A stretch of DNA of 64,000 bases from Methylobacterium organophilum (GCF_022179465.1 NZ_BPQV01000001.1:372001-436000), one strand, 5' to 3'. Positions 53,008 to 63,018 are shown, counted from the stretch's first letter. Notes: generated by a model not told the origin, from the sequence alone. Translations and numbers: made by a program.

Positions 53008-53040
53008 GAGCCGCCATCCGCGAAGGATGGCGGCTCTTTC
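53008..53040 (+). terminator. Intrinsic terminator after His-rich gene
   Basis: A perfect 12-bp stem (GAGCCGCCATCC with GGATGGCGGCTC), GCGAA loop, followed by TTTCC. It lies 22 bp after the stop of the His-rich gene and separates it from rph. Confidence 0.85.
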
Positions 53041-53121
53041 CGTTTCCGAAGGCCGGGTTGCCGCCCGGGGCGGCAGCGCCTATGAGCCCGGGCTTCGGAT
53101 TTTGGGACGGAGAACTTCAGG

Positions 53122-53835
53122 ATGCGGCCTTCCAAGCGCGCGCCCGACGAGCTGCGCAAGGTCAGCCTGGAGCGGGCGGTGGCCCGCTACGCGGAGGGGT
53201 CGTGCCTCGTCACCTTCGGCGAGACCAAGGTGCTCTGCACCGCCTCCCTGGAGGAGCGCGGGCCGCCATGGCTGCGCGGCTCCGGCAAGGGCTGGGTGAC
53301 GGCCGAGTACTCGATGCTGCCCCGCGCCACCCACGAGCGCACCCGCCGCGAGGTGAATTCCGGCAAGCCCTCCGGCCGCACCCAGGAGATTCAGCGCCTG
53401 ATCGGCCGTTCGCTCCGCGCCGTCACCAATCTGCCGGCGCTCGGCGAGCGCCAGATCACGGTCGATTGCGACGTGATCCAGGCCGATGGCGGCACCCGCA
53501 CCGCCGCGATCACCGGCGCCTGGGTGGCCCTGCACGATTGCTTCTCCTGGATGCGCACGCGTTCGATCATCTCGGTCGATCCCCTGCGCGACCATGTCGC
53601 CGCCGTGTCCTGCGGCATCTACAAGGGCAACCCGGTCCTCGATCTCGAATACGCCGAGGATTCCGCGGCCGAGACCGACGCCAATTTCGTGATGACCGGC
53701 AAGGGCGGCATCGTCGAGGTGCAGGGCACGGCCGAGATGGAGCCGTTCTCGGAGGAGCAGTTCCTGGAGCTGCTCCGCCTCGCCCGCGGCGGCATCGAGC
53801 AGCTCGTCGCCCTGCAGAAGCAGGCCCTCGCGTGA
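53122..53835 (+). CDS. rph: Ribonuclease PH
   Basis: RNase PH trims tRNA 3' ends by phosphorolysis. The 237-residue product shows [31 protein letters not shown], the [22 protein letters not shown] signature, [43 protein letters not shown] and [20 protein letters not shown]. It is the first gene of an operon with rdgB; the stop overlaps the rdgB start (GTGA). It is separated from hrcA by the His-rich gene. Confidence 0.97.
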   Translation: MRPSKRAPDELRKVSLERAVARYAEGSCLVTFGETKVLCTASLEERGPPWLRGSGKGWVTAEYSMLPRATHERTRREVNSGKPSGRTQEIQRLIGRSLRAVTNLPALGERQITVDCDVIQADGGTRTAAITGAWVALHDCFSWMRTRSIISVDPLRDHVAAVSCGIYKGNPVLDLEYAEDSAAETDANFVMTGKGGIVEVQGTAEMEPFSEEQFLELLRLARGGIEQLVALQKQALA

Positions 53836-54467
53836 GCGGCCACCGCCTCCTGTCCGGCAAGGTCGTCATCGCGACCCACAATGCCGGCAAGCTCGTGGAG
53901 ATGCGCGAATTGCTCGCGCCCTTCGGCGTCGAGGCGGTCTCGGCCGGCGAGCTCGGCCTGCCCGAGCCCGACGAGACCGGCACGATGTTCTCCGAGAACG
54001 CGGCGATCAAGGCCCTCGCCGCGGCGGAGGCCTCCGGTCTGCCGGCCTTCGCCGACGATTCCGGCCTCTGCGTCGATGCCCTCGACGGCGCGCCGGGCCT
54101 GTTCTCGGCCCGCTGGGCCGGCCCGTCCAAGGACTTTTCCGGCGCGATGGCCCGGATCGAGGCGGAGCTCGTCAAGCGCGGGGCCGAGAGCCGGCGGGCG
54201 CATTTCGTCTCCGCCCTCGTGCTCGCCTGGCCCGACGGCCACACCGAGTTGTTCGAGGGCCGGGTCTTCGGCGATCTCGTCCCGCCCCGCGGCAGCCTCG
54301 GCTTCGGCTACGACCCGATGTTCAAGCCGGACGGCCTCGACCGGACCTTCGGCGAGATCTCGTCCGAGGAGAAGCACGGGGTCGACTGGCAGAGCGGGGC
54401 CGCCCTCTCGCACCGGGCGCGCGCCTTCGTGGCGCTCGCCGCCGCCTGCCTGCGGCGGCCGGGCTGA
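53832..54467 (+). CDS. rdgB: dITP/XTP pyrophosphatase (RdgB/HAM1)
   Basis: RdgB hydrolyses non-canonical purine nucleotides (dITP, XTP) to monophosphates, preventing their incorporation. The 211-residue product starts at GTG 53832 ([21 protein letters not shown]), overlapping rph by 4 bases. Motifs are [41 protein letters not shown], and [17 protein letters not shown] with [10 protein letters not shown]. It is followed at 15 bp by hemW, in an order common across Hyphomicrobiales. Confidence 0.96.
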   Translation: MSGHRLLSGKVVIATHNAGKLVEMRELLAPFGVEAVSAGELGLPEPDETGTMFSENAAIKALAAAEASGLPAFADDSGLCVDALDGAPGLFSARWAGPSKDFSGAMARIEAELVKRGAESRRAHFVSALVLAWPDGHTELFEGRVFGDLVPPRGSLGFGYDPMFKPDGLDRTFGEISSEEKHGVDWQSGAALSHRARAFVALAAACLRRPG

Positions 54468-54482
54468 CGCCGGACGCCGGGC

Positions 54483-55658
54483 ATGGTTCAGGAAGCTCCG
54501 GATCATCCTACCCGCGATGTCGGGTTCGGGGTCTACCTGCACTGGCCGTTCTGCGCCTCCAAATGCCCCTATTGCGACTTCAACAGCCATGTCCGGCACG
54601 CGCCCGTCGATGAGGCGCGCTTCCTCGCCGCCTTCCGGCGCGAGATCGCCCATGTCGCCGGCCTGACGCCGGGGCGGCGCGTCTCCAGCATCTTCCTCGG
54701 CGGGGGAACGCCCTCGCTGATGCGCCCGGAGACGGTCGCGGGGCTCCTCGAAGCCGTCTCCGAAGCCTGGGGGTTCGCGCCTGGGATCGAAGTCACGCTG
54801 GAGGCCAATCCGACCAGCGTCGAGGCGACCCGCTTCCGCGGCTACCGCTCCGCAGGCGTCAACCGGGTGTCGCTCGGCGTGCAGGCCCTGAACGACGCCG
54901 ACCTGAAGGCCCTCGGGCGCCTTCACAGCGTCGCCGAGGCGATCGAGGCCGTCGAAACGGCCGCAGCACATTTCGAGCGCTTCTCCTTCGATCTCATCTA
55001 TGCCCGGCCCGGCCAGACGCCGCAGGCCTGGGAGAAGGAACTGCGCGAGGCCATCGCCCGCGCCGCAGAGCATCTCTCCCTCTACCAGCTCACCATCGAG
55101 CCGGGCACGCCCTTCTTCGGCCTCGCCAAGGCCGGCAAGCTGGTGCCACCGGACGACGAGGTGGCGCGAGCCCTCTACGACGTCACGCAGGAGGTCTGCG
55201 AGGCGGCGGGCCTGCCGGCCTACGAGATTTCGAACCATGCCCGGACCGGCGCCCAGTCGCGCCACAACCTGCTCTACTGGCGCTACGGCGAATATGCCGG
55301 CATCGGTCCGGGCGCCCATGGACGCCTCGTCCTGCCGGGAGGCCGCACCGGCACGGTGACGGAGCGGGCGCCGGAAGCCTGGCTGGAGCGGGTCGAGCGC
55401 GAGGGCCACGGCATCCGCGAATGGGAGCCGCTTTCCCTGCCCGATCAGGCCGACGAGTTCCTGATGATGGGCCTGCGCCTCGCCGAGGGCATCGACCCCG
55501 CCCGCTACGCCGTGCTCAAGGGCAGTCCCCTCGACGAGGGCCGCCTTGCGGATCTTGCGGCGGAGGGGCTGATCGCCCGGCGCGAAGGCGGGCGGATCGC
55601 CGCCACGCCCCGGGGGGCACCGGTGTTGAACGCGCTCGTGGCAGCGCTCGCCGCCTGA
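54483..55658 (+). CDS. hemW: HemW, radical SAM heme chaperone (formerly oxygen-independent coproporphyrinogen oxidase-like)
   Basis: HemW carries heme for insertion into respiratory proteins. The 391-residue product has the radical SAM iron-sulphur motif C24-C28-C31 (WPFCASKCPYCDFN), and GGGTPSL with LEANPTSVE. NRVSLGVQALNDADLKALGR and YEISNHARTGAQSRHNLLYW, the HemN_C/HemW marks, follow. It lacks the extra Cys after the SAM motif of HemN proper. It follows rdgB at 15 bp and precedes the EamA gene at 8 bp; the four genes form a probable operon. Confidence 0.95.
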   Translation: MVQEAPDHPTRDVGFGVYLHWPFCASKCPYCDFNSHVRHAPVDEARFLAAFRREIAHVAGLTPGRRVSSIFLGGGTPSLMRPETVAGLLEAVSEAWGFAPGIEVTLEANPTSVEATRFRGYRSAGVNRVSLGVQALNDADLKALGRLHSVAEAIEAVETAAAHFERFSFDLIYARPGQTPQAWEKELREAIARAAEHLSLYQLTIEPGTPFFGLAKAGKLVPPDDEVARALYDVTQEVCEAAGLPAYEISNHARTGAQSRHNLLYWRYGEYAGIGPGAHGRLVLPGGRTGTVTERAPEAWLERVEREGHGIREWEPLSLPDQADEFLMMGLRLAEGIDPARYAVLKGSPLDEGRLADLAAEGLIARREGGRIAATPRGAPVLNALVAALAA

Positions 55659-55666
55659 GGCGCCTT

Positions 55667-56497
55667 ATGGATCCGGCGACTCTCGGCCTCGTCCTCCTCG
55701 CCGCCTTCCTTCACGCCGCCTGGAACACGCTTCTGCGCGGCGGCGCCGACCGGCTCTGGTCGATGGCCGTGATGAACCTCGTCATGGGGCTGGCCGGGCT
55801 GGCCGGACTTCTTGCCTACGGCCTGCCGGCCCCCGCGAGTTGGCCCTGCGCCGTGGCCTCCGGCGCCCTCCACCTCGCCTACAACCTTCTCTTGGTCGCA
55901 ACCTACCGCACCGGCGATCTCGGGCAGACCTATCCGATCGCCCGCGGATCCTCGCCCGCCATGGTGACGCTGGGCGCGGGCTTCGCCGCGGGGGAGCATC
56001 CCGGCCTGCTCGCCACCTGCGGTATCGTGCTCGTCAGCGGCGGCATCCTTTCTCTGGCTCGGGAGCGCGGCGGCCTCGGCCGTGCGACCCTCGTGCCGGC
56101 GCTGGCGACCGGCGTCGCCATCGGCGGCTACACCCTGGTCGACGGAATCGGCGTACGGCAGGGAGGCGACTGGCGCGCCTATGCCGCGGCGATGTTCGTG
56201 TTCCACCTCATCCTGCCATCCTGGCTCGCATTGCGGCGCGGAACGGCCGTGCTGCGCGTGCCTGCCCCCGAGATGATGAAGGCAGCCGGAGGCGGCGTGA
56301 TCTCTTTCGCCGCCTACGCCGCCGTGGTCTGGGCGATGCAGCGCGGCGCCATGGGTGCCGTCTCGGCCCTGCGGGAGACCAGCGTCGTCTTCGCGGCCCT
56401 CCTCGGCCGCATCGTCCTCGGCGAACGCCTGACGCCCCACCGGATCGCGGCCTGCCTCGTCATCGCGCTCGGAGCAGCGGCAATCGGAAGCGCCTGA
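55667..56497 (+). CDS. EamA/DMT-family transporter
   Basis: A 276-residue membrane protein with about ten hydrophobic helices (MDPATLGLVLLAAFLHAAWNTLLRG, TYRTGDLGQTYPIARGSSPAMVTLG, LRETSVVFAALLGRIVLGERLTPHR). It starts at ATG 55667 after the hemW stop by 8 bp, so it is likely the last gene of rph-rdgB-hemW-eamA. The motifs DLxQxYPIARG and VSALRETSVVFAALxG are characteristic of one EamA subfamily. The substrate is unknown; it is not related to the other EamA gene of this window. Confidence 0.9.
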   Translation: MDPATLGLVLLAAFLHAAWNTLLRGGADRLWSMAVMNLVMGLAGLAGLLAYGLPAPASWPCAVASGALHLAYNLLLVATYRTGDLGQTYPIARGSSPAMVTLGAGFAAGEHPGLLATCGIVLVSGGILSLARERGGLGRATLVPALATGVAIGGYTLVDGIGVRQGGDWRAYAAAMFVFHLILPSWLALRRGTAVLRVPAPEMMKAAGGGVISFAAYAAVVWAMQRGAMGAVSALRETSVVFAALLGRIVLGERLTPHRIAACLVIALGAAAIGSA

Positions 56498-56654
56498 AGG
56501 CAAAGCCCGAATTCGGGAGAGCGCCCCGTCATCGCTCTGAGCGCGCTCATGCTTTTCAGAGCATGCCAGCCATGTAATCGCCTGATTGTCCCGCGGCGAT
56601 CATTGCTGTAGCGGAGCGCCGGATAAATAATTTTTGCACGAATCGAAAAATAAA

Positions 56655-58379
56655 ATGATGCCGGAAGAGAAAGTGCACGATCAGGGCGGGCGCATGCAGC
56701 ATAATTCCCTGCCGATGAACCGGCGGCAGATCATCGGAGGCGCCCTGGCCGGGCTTGCAGCCTCGACCCTGCCGAGTGCTCCGCTCCTCGCTGCCGGCGA
56801 GACCACGAAGGTCGATGTCCTCCTGATCGGCGGCGGCATCATGAGCGCCACGCTGGGTGTGTGGCTGCGCGAGCTCGAGCCGGATTGGTCGCTCGCCATG
56901 ATCGAGCGGCTGGACGGGGTGGCGCTCGAGAGCTCCAACGGCTGGAACAACGCCGGCACGGGCCATTCGGCGCTGGCCGAGCTGAACTACACGCCGGTGG
57001 ATTCCAAGGGGAAGGTCCGGATCGAGCAGGCGATCAAGATCAACGAGGCCTTCCAGGTCACCCGTCAGTTCCTGGCCTGGCAGGTCCAGCGCGGGGTGCT
57101 GAAGAATCCCCACTCCTTCATCAATTCCACGCCCCATATGAGCTTCGTCTGGGGCGACGAGAACATCGCGTATCTGAAGAAGCGTCACGAGGCGCTGCTG
57201 GCGAGCCCGCTTTTCGCGAGCATGCAGTACTCGGAGGATCCCGAGCAGCTCAAGAAATGGGTCCCCTTGATGATGGAGGGGCGCGATCCCAAGCAGCGGA
57301 TCGCCGCGACCTGGACGCCCGTAGGCACCGACTGTGAATGGGGCGAAGTCACGCGTCAGTACGTCAGCGCCCTGCAGAGCCAGCCGAAGTTCGACCTGCG
57401 TCTCTCGACCGAGGTCGAGACCATCGAGCGCAATTCCGATGGCACCTGGCGCGTGACCTCCAAGAACCTGAAGGATGGCAGCCGGAAATCGCTGGACGCC
57501 AAGTTCGTGTTCATCGGCGCGGGCGGCGGTGCTCTGCACCTGCTGCAGAAGTCGGGCATCCCGGAAGCCGACGACTATGCGGGCTTCCCCGTGGGCGGCT
57601 CGTTCCTCGTCACCGAAAACCAGGATGTGGCGCTGCGTCATCTCGCCAAGGCCTATGGCAAGGCCTCGGTCGGCTCGCCCCCGATGTCCGTGCCGCATCT
57701 CGACACCCGCGTGATCGGCGGCAAGCGGATGATCCTGTTCGGACCCTTCGCCACCTTCTCGACCAAGTTCCTGAAGGAGGGCTCCTATTTCGACCTGCTC
57801 TCCTCCACCACCACCAGCAACGTTTGGCCGATGATGCGCGTGGGCTGGGACGAGTACCCGCTGGTCGAGTATCTCGCCGGGCAGCTGATGCTCTCCGACG
57901 AGGATCGCTACCAGGCCCTGCGCGAGTACTTCCCCAACGCGAAAAAGGACGATTGGCGGCTGGTCCAGGCTGGACAGCGCGTCCAGATCATCAAGCGCGA
58001 TCCGGAGAAGGGCGGGGTGCTCAAGCTCGGCACCGAGGTGGTGAGCGCCAAGGACGGCAGCATCGCCGCCCTGCTCGGGGCCTCGCCGGGGGCCTCGACC
58101 GCCGCGCCGATCATGCTGAACGTGCTGGAGAAGGTCTTCGCGCAGAAGGTGGCCAGCCCCGAGTGGCAGGCCAAGATCCGCCAGATCGTGCCGAGCTACG
58201 GCACGAAGCTGAACGACGATCCGCAGAAGGCCTACCAAGAGCTCGCCTACACGGCCGAGCACCTGCAGCTGACCCCGCCGCCCCCGCTCGCCGCCGCGCC
58301 GGCGCAGCCCGTGGCGAACGGCACCGCCACCAATACCGAGCCGGGCATCATCAAGCCGGTCCCCGACATGGCGCCCTGA
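56655..58379 (+). CDS. mqo: Malate:quinone oxidoreductase with Tat-type leader
   Basis: Mqo oxidises malate to oxaloacetate and passes electrons to quinone. The 574-residue product has an unusual N-terminus: [20 protein letters not shown], a Tat-type twin-arginine leader. The FAD motif [19 protein letters not shown] follows, then the family marks [52 protein letters not shown] and [19 protein letters not shown]. The C-terminus carries a Pro/Ala-rich tail. The start may be ATG 56655, 56658 or 56694. A hairpin follows the stop. It probably sits at or outside the membrane, not in the cytoplasm, if the Tat leader is real. Confidence 0.93.
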   Translation: MMPEEKVHDQGGRMQHNSLPMNRRQIIGGALAGLAASTLPSAPLLAAGETTKVDVLLIGGGIMSATLGVWLRELEPDWSLAMIERLDGVALESSNGWNNAGTGHSALAELNYTPVDSKGKVRIEQAIKINEAFQVTRQFLAWQVQRGVLKNPHSFINSTPHMSFVWGDENIAYLKKRHEALLASPLFASMQYSEDPEQLKKWVPLMMEGRDPKQRIAATWTPVGTDCEWGEVTRQYVSALQSQPKFDLRLSTEVETIERNSDGTWRVTSKNLKDGSRKSLDAKFVFIGAGGGALHLLQKSGIPEADDYAGFPVGGSFLVTENQDVALRHLAKAYGKASVGSPPMSVPHLDTRVIGGKRMILFGPFATFSTKFLKEGSYFDLLSSTTTSNVWPMMRVGWDEYPLVEYLAGQLMLSDEDRYQALREYFPNAKKDDWRLVQAGQRVQIIKRDPEKGGVLKLGTEVVSAKDGSIAALLGASPGASTAAPIMLNVLEKVFAQKVASPEWQAKIRQIVPSYGTKLNDDPQKAYQELAYTAEHLQLTPPPPLAAAPAQPVANGTATNTEPGIIKPVPDMAP

Positions 58380-58387
58380 CACCGGGC

Positions 58388-58419
58388 CTCCCGCCGAAGC
58401 GATCACCCTTCGGCGGGAG
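58388..58419 (+). terminator. Hairpin after mqo
   Basis: A perfect 12-bp stem (CTCCCGCCGAAG with CTTCGGCGGGAG) with an 8-base loop lies 9 bp after the mqo stop. No T tract follows, so its termination strength is uncertain. Confidence 0.7.
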
Positions 58420-58604
58420 ACACCGAGCGATCAGGACCGAAGCCGCGCGCGGATGCGCGCCTCCGGGCAGAGGGGGGCTGGCATGCGGGTCAAGAGTCAG
58501 ATCGAGGGCGGCCTTGTCTCGCGTTACAGCGGCCGAAGGAATGCCCCTCTCGACGCGGCCATGCCTTCCGGCCTCTCCGCTTTTCCGGAGCGGGGCGGGC
58601 GTCC

Positions 58605-59441
58605 TTAGTGCGCCTCACGCATCAGGCGCTCGGCCACCCGCTTCACCGGGGGCCGGCCGCGCCCGAGCAGCACGGCGAAATGCGAATCCTCCGGATCGCT
58701 CTCGAAACGGGTGCGCAGCCAGGCCGCCAGGAACTTCACGTATTCACCGACGAGCAGCCGGGCCGTCGCCGGCTCGGCCCACCAGCGCCCGACATCGATC
58801 CCGTCCGTGACCACGGGGTAGGGGACGAGGGATTCGGTCTCGTCCAGGGCATTGCCGAGCTCCACCAGGGTGCGGGGCATGTGGTAGTTCGAGGTGACGA
58901 CGGCGATCGTCCCGAAATGATGGCGGCGCATCCAGCGCCGTGTCTCGATGGCGTTGCCGATGGTGTTGCGCGCCCGGTAATCGAGGTCGATGCAGCAGGC
59001 GATCAGGTGGCGCTGGCTCGGGTTGAGCCGGGCGATCTCCTCGCGGCTGGTGCGCTCGTTGACGCCGGAGATCAGCAGCCTCCGGCCATGGCCGGAGGCG
59101 AGCAGCTCGATCGCATCGCCGATGCGCTGCGCCCCACCGGTCAGGGCGACGATGCCGTCGACGCTCGCATCCTGCGGACGCTCCGCCCGCTCGATCGTTC
59201 CGACAAACGCGAGGAAGCCGCCGGCGAACAGGGCCGTCGACAGCGCGGCGGCGGCGCCGAGGACGCGGACCGGGAAACGGGAACGTCCGCTCTTCGGGAT
59301 GGGCAAGGACAGCCGCAAGGATCCCCGCTTGAGTGCTCCGCCCTGCCGCATCGGCCCGGCGCCAGCCGAACCCTCCTGCCAGGCCCAGCCGAACGCCTCG
59401 AAAGGCGTCGGTGCGGCCGGCTTTGCCAGGTTCCGGAACAT
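58605..59441 (-). CDS. YdcF/ElyC/SanA-family (DUF218) protein
   Basis: A 278-residue membrane protein of the DUF218 type, involved in envelope integrity. One membrane helix (about 56-84, RVLGAAAALSTALFAGGFLAFVG) precedes a soluble domain with DGIVALTGGAQRIGDAIELLASGHGRRLLISGV, IDLDYRARNTIGNAIETRRWM and VTSNYHMPRTLVELGNAL. The conserved TGG, SG and TSNYHMPR motifs are typical. It follows ftsX 120 bp downstream on the same strand, an arrangement seen in related bacteria, and probably acts in cell-wall or division biology. Confidence 0.87.
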   Translation of the reverse strand: MFRNLAKPAAPTPFEAFGWAWQEGSAGAGPMRQGGALKRGSLRLSLPIPKSGRSRFPVRVLGAAAALSTALFAGGFLAFVGTIERAERPQDASVDGIVALTGGAQRIGDAIELLASGHGRRLLISGVNERTSREEIARLNPSQRHLIACCIDLDYRARNTIGNAIETRRWMRRHHFGTIAVVTSNYHMPRTLVELGNALDETESLVPYPVVTDGIDVGRWWAEPATARLLVGEYVKFLAAWLRTRFESDPEDSHFAVLLGRGRPPVKRVAERLMREAH

Positions 59442-59561
59442 GGGCCTAAACCTTAGCCTCGATTGCGGTTTTGCCGTGACGAAGCATTTCCCCCCTGAAA
59501 CGTTGACGAATGGTTAACGGGCTGTGCCCACACCCGCAAGCCGGCTGGCGGGTCAGTGCTT

Positions 59562-60527
59562 TCAGCTTAGGAACCGGCGCACGGTGACGCGGGAGACGAT
59601 CCCGGTCACGACCGAGGCGATCACCCCAATCAGGGCGATGACCAGGTAGCCGCGCCAGCCGATCTGGAAGCTGCCGAACAGTGCCTCGATCTCGTCGCCC
59701 GCGGCACCCGAGCGCCAGAACCGGGAAAGAAGGCTCGCCAGGAAGAAGGCGAGAAAAGCGAGCCCCGCACCGATGGCGCCCCCGCGCAGGCCGAGCCGGA
59801 AGAAGCGGCTCTGGAAGGCCCGGGCGATGTAGTCGTCTCCGGCCCCGACGAAATGCAGCACCTCGACGACCTCGCGGTTGCCGGCCATGGCGCCGCGGGT
59901 GGCGAAGACCACCGCGAGGCCGGTCGCCACCAGCACCAGCCCGACGATGCCGACGCCGATGCCGACGAAGGTATGCGCCATGGTCGAGAGGCGCTGCAGC
60001 CAGAGGGCATGGTCGTCGAGGCTGGCGACGCCGGGCAGCGCCTCGGTGAGGTTCGCCCGCAGGGCCTTCAGGTCGGGGGAGGGGCTGTCCGACAGCTTCA
60101 GGGTGATGAGCCGGGGCACCGGCAGGTCCGACAGGTCGAGGCCGCTGCCGAGCCAGGGCTCGAGCAGGTGCTCGGATTCGGCCTTCGAGAAGACCCGCGT
60201 CCCGGCGATTCCGGGGGCGGCCTTCGCGATTCCGTCCGCCTTGGCGATGTCGGCCTCGATGTCACGGCCTGGACCCGGGCGTACCTGCACGGTGACCTCC
60301 TGGGCCACCGTGCCCTGCCACTGCGCAGCACTGGAGGCGACGATCTCCGCCGCCCCGGCGCAGAGGGCCGCGAGGAAGGTCAGGATCGCGATGACAGCGG
60401 CCAGCGCCCGGCTCGCTGCGGAATCGGTGGGGACCAGGGGCGCATTGCGCCGCAGGGTCGGCGGCAGCGGGCTCTCGGCCGCATCCGACAGGGCGGTCGC
60501 GCGGGGCGGATCGGGGATCTGGTTCAT
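59562..60527 (-). CDS. ftsX: Cell division protein FtsX
   Basis: FtsX is the membrane half of the FtsEX complex that activates peptidoglycan hydrolases during division. The 321-residue product has an N-terminal cytoplasmic segment and a first helix (AVIAILTFLAALCAGAAEI). A large periplasmic loop follows (VTVQVRPGPGRDIEADIAKADGIAKAAP, VPRLITLKLSDSP). Three further helices include GIGVGIVGLVLVATGLAVVF, with the FtsX/ABC2-like MAGNREVVEVLHFVGAGDDYIARAFQ coupling region. The ATG overlaps the ftsE stop by 4 bases (ATGA), so translation is coupled. Confidence 0.95.
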   Translation of the reverse strand: MNQIPDPPRATALSDAAESPLPPTLRRNAPLVPTDSAASRALAAVIAILTFLAALCAGAAEIVASSAAQWQGTVAQEVTVQVRPGPGRDIEADIAKADGIAKAAPGIAGTRVFSKAESEHLLEPWLGSGLDLSDLPVPRLITLKLSDSPSPDLKALRANLTEALPGVASLDDHALWLQRLSTMAHTFVGIGVGIVGLVLVATGLAVVFATRGAMAGNREVVEVLHFVGAGDDYIARAFQSRFFRLGLRGGAIGAGLAFLAFFLASLLSRFWRSGAAGDEIEALFGSFQIGWRGYLVIALIGVIASVVTGIVSRVTVRRFLS

Positions 60528-61219
60528 ACGCCCTCGACCCGCAGACGCCCCTCGCCCAGCACCAGCCGGGGTGCCTCGACGAGATCCATCAGACCGAAAT
60601 CATGCGTGGCGATCACCACCGAGGTGCCGAGGCGGTTCAGTTCCAGGAAGAGTCGCAGCAGCCGCCGGGCAAGGCTTGGATCGACATTGCCGGTCGGCTC
60701 GTCGGCGAGCAACAGCTCGGGCCGGGCGATCAGGGCACGGGCGATGGCCGCGCGCTGCTTCTCGCCGCCCGAGAGCAGGGGCGGCAGCACATGCATGCGC
60801 TCGCCGAGCCCGACCCAGCGCAGAAGCTCGACCACCTCCGCCCGATAGCTCGTCTCCGCTCGCCCCTGCACGCGCAGGGGCAGGGCGACGTTCTCGTAGG
60901 TGGTGAGATGGTCGAGCAGCCGGAAATCCTGAAAGACCACACCCATGCGTCGGCGCAGGCCGGTGAGGGCCGCCCCCGAGATGCCGCTCACCTCCGAGCC
61001 GAACACGGAGACGAGGCCGCGGGTCGGGCGCACCGAGAGCAGGATCAGGCGCAGGAGCGTGGTCTTGCCCGCCCCCGACGGTCCCGTGAGGAACTGGAAG
61101 GAATGGGGCGCGATCGAGAAGCTCACATCGCTCAGCACCTCGGGCCCGAGCCCGTAGCGCATGCCGACATTCTCGAATCGCACCACCGGCTCCTCCGCCC
61201 CGGTGAGCAGGCTGCCCAT
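60524..61219 (-). CDS. ftsE: Cell division ATP-binding protein FtsE
   Basis: FtsE is the cytoplasmic ATPase of FtsEX. The 231-residue product has Walker A (GPSGAGKTTLL), the Q-loop (MGVVFQDFRLLDHLTTYENVALPLRV), the signature LLSGGEKQRAAIARAL, Walker B (LLLADEPTGNVD) and the His switch (TSVVIATHDFGLMDL). I chose ATG 61217-61219 (MGSLLTGAEE); a GTG at 61250-61252 would add 11 residues. It overlaps ftsX by 4 bases and is divergent from the zinc-ribbon gene across about 165 bp. Confidence 0.95.
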   Translation of the reverse strand: MGSLLTGAEEPVVRFENVGMRYGLGPEVLSDVSFSIAPHSFQFLTGPSGAGKTTLLRLILLSVRPTRGLVSVFGSEVSGISGAALTGLRRRMGVVFQDFRLLDHLTTYENVALPLRVQGRAETSYRAEVVELLRWVGLGERMHVLPPLLSGGEKQRAAIARALIARPELLLADEPTGNVDPSLARRLLRLFLELNRLGTSVVIATHDFGLMDLVEAPRLVLGEGRLRVEGV

Positions 61220-61383
61220 CTTCGCCCCGCCGGCCAAATCTCCGTGCTCCACCTCAGATTCCGCCGCCTCACGCCCGGTCCGCGACCGGGGATTTCACGC
61301 CGGATTAACCGCGATCCGCGAAAAGCGGTGTGAGTTTTTTTCCGGCCCACGGCAACCCGCCGTCAGGCCCCGAGCGGGTCGCC

Positions 61384-62244
61384 ATGCTGATCGTCTGCCC
61401 GAGTTGCGCCAGCGAATACCGGATTGACACGGATCGCGTCGGCCCGGCCGGCCGCTCCGTACGCTGCGCCGCCTGCCGCGAGACCTGGTTCATCGGACCC
61501 GACGACGTCGCCGCGGCCCGGGCCGCGGAGATCGCGGAGGAATTCGGCCTCAGTCCCTCCGCAGAGGCTGCGTCGCCGGTCCCCACGGCGCCGGCCGGCT
61601 TCGAGGCTCTGCCATCCGAGGACGTCCCGAACGCTCCCGCCGAGGACGCGACCGTCATCGATCAGCCGACGCCGCCCCGGCGCGGACCCCGCAAGCCGGC
61701 GGGCCGGACCAAATCATTCCGCAGTCGGAAAGGGAGCACCGCGCTCCTTCCCCGGCGGCTCTCGCCGGGCCTCGCGGCGGCGCTGGCGATCTGCGCCCTG
61801 ATGCCGCTCGCAATCCTCGGCCGCAGCACGGTGGTCCGCGCCATGCCGCAAAGTGCGGCGGTGTTCGCGAGGATCGGCCTGCCGGTGAACCTGCGCGGCA
61901 TCGAGATCCGTGACGTCCACGCCTTCCAGACGCCCGCGCAAGGGGGGGCCCCGGCTCAGCTGGTGATCGAGGGCGACCTCCTCGGCATCGCCCGGCAGCG
62001 TGTCGACGTGCCGCCGATCGAGATCGAGATCCACGATGCGAGCGGCGCGCCGCTGCATCGCTGGACCGTCGCGCCACCCCGTGCGGGGCTGGAGCCGCAG
62101 GATTTCGCCCGGTTCCGCGCGACCTTGTCCGACCCGCCCGCCCAGGGTCGCCGGATCGAGGTGCGCTTCGCCGCCGCGGGCGCTTCCGCCGAGCCGGCCG
62201 AGACCGCGACCCGAACGTCAGCCCAGCCCCCGGCGCATCACTGA
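61384..62244 (+). CDS. MJ0042-type zinc-ribbon membrane protein
   Basis: The 286-residue product starts MLIVCPSCASEYRIDTDRVGPAGRSVRCAACRETWFIGP, a CxxC-CxxC zinc ribbon of the MJ0042 family. A low-complexity Pro/Glu/Ala linker (about 45-130) and one membrane helix (SPGLAAALAICALMPLAILG) follow. An external domain has GLPVNLRGIEIRDVHAFQTPAQGG and LVIEGDLLGIARQ, a DUF3426-like region. ATG 61384 is chosen since it begins the zinc ribbon. Such proteins are often near ftsEX in this order. It probably senses or binds something at the membrane; the function is unknown. Confidence 0.87.
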   Translation: MLIVCPSCASEYRIDTDRVGPAGRSVRCAACRETWFIGPDDVAAARAAEIAEEFGLSPSAEAASPVPTAPAGFEALPSEDVPNAPAEDATVIDQPTPPRRGPRKPAGRTKSFRSRKGSTALLPRRLSPGLAAALAICALMPLAILGRSTVVRAMPQSAAVFARIGLPVNLRGIEIRDVHAFQTPAQGGAPAQLVIEGDLLGIARQRVDVPPIEIEIHDASGAPLHRWTVAPPRAGLEPQDFARFRATLSDPPAQGRRIEVRFAAAGASAEPAETATRTSAQPPAHH

Positions 62245-62297
62245 TCCCCGTCCTGAACGGCGCTGGCAGAGGCCGGCCCGCATGCTATGAGAGAGGC

Positions 62298-62867
62298 ATG
62301 ACGACTGCATCCCGCCGTGTCCGTGTGCTCTTCGACGAAGCTGCGATCGCCCGCCGCAACGAGGAGATCGCCGCCGAGATCGTGAAGGCCGCCCCCGAGA
62401 ACCTGCTCGTCGTGGCGGTGCTGAAGGGCAGCTTCATGTTCGCCGCCGATCTGCTGCGCTCGCTCCACCATGCCGGCCTCTCGCCGCAAGTCGAGTTCGT
62501 GCACCTGTCGAGCTACCGGACCTCCACCGTATCCTCGGGACAGGTCGAGATCCTGCGCGACGTCCAGAGCGAGGTGCGCGGGCGCGACGTACTGCTCATC
62601 GACGACATTCTCGAATCCGGCCGCACCCTGGTCTTCGCGAAGGACCTGCTGATGGCCCGCGGCGCCAAGCGCGTGCTGACCGCAGTGCTCCTGGAGAAGC
62701 CGGGCAAGCGTGCCGTGACCATCGACGCGGATTTCGTCGGCTTCGTCTGCCCTGATGTCTTCGTGGTCGGCTACGGCATGGACGCGGCGCACGCGTTCCG
62801 CCAGCTGCCCTTCGTCGGACTCGTCGATTACGAGAGCACCGATCCCGATCTGTTCGGCGGCACCTGA
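62298..62867 (+). CDS. hpt: Hypoxanthine phosphoribosyltransferase
   Basis: Hpt salvages hypoxanthine/guanine with PRPP to IMP/GMP. The 189-residue product has RVRVLFDEAAIARRNEEIA, the LKGSFMFAADLLR loop, FVHLSSYRTST and the PRPP-binding motif VLLIDDILESGRTLVFAK. VGYGMDAAHAFRQLPFVGLV, the base-binding end, follows. It starts at ATG 62298 after GAGAGG. It follows the zinc-ribbon gene at 53 bp; the order hpt then cpdR is shared by related genomes. Confidence 0.95.
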   Translation: MTTASRRVRVLFDEAAIARRNEEIAAEIVKAAPENLLVVAVLKGSFMFAADLLRSLHHAGLSPQVEFVHLSSYRTSTVSSGQVEILRDVQSEVRGRDVLLIDDILESGRTLVFAKDLLMARGAKRVLTAVLLEKPGKRAVTIDADFVGFVCPDVFVVGYGMDAAHAFRQLPFVGLVDYESTDPDLFGGT

Positions 62868-63018
62868 CCCGGTTGACCCGCAGAGCACGTGGTCCGTTCA
62901 AGATCCGGACATATTTCGCGTTTTTCAGAACCCTGCGGCACGATGGAACTTGACACCGCGGCATCGCGCTTGCGTCAGTGAGTGATTGGGCAGAGCAGAG
63001 GAGCCGAAGTCCGTTCAG

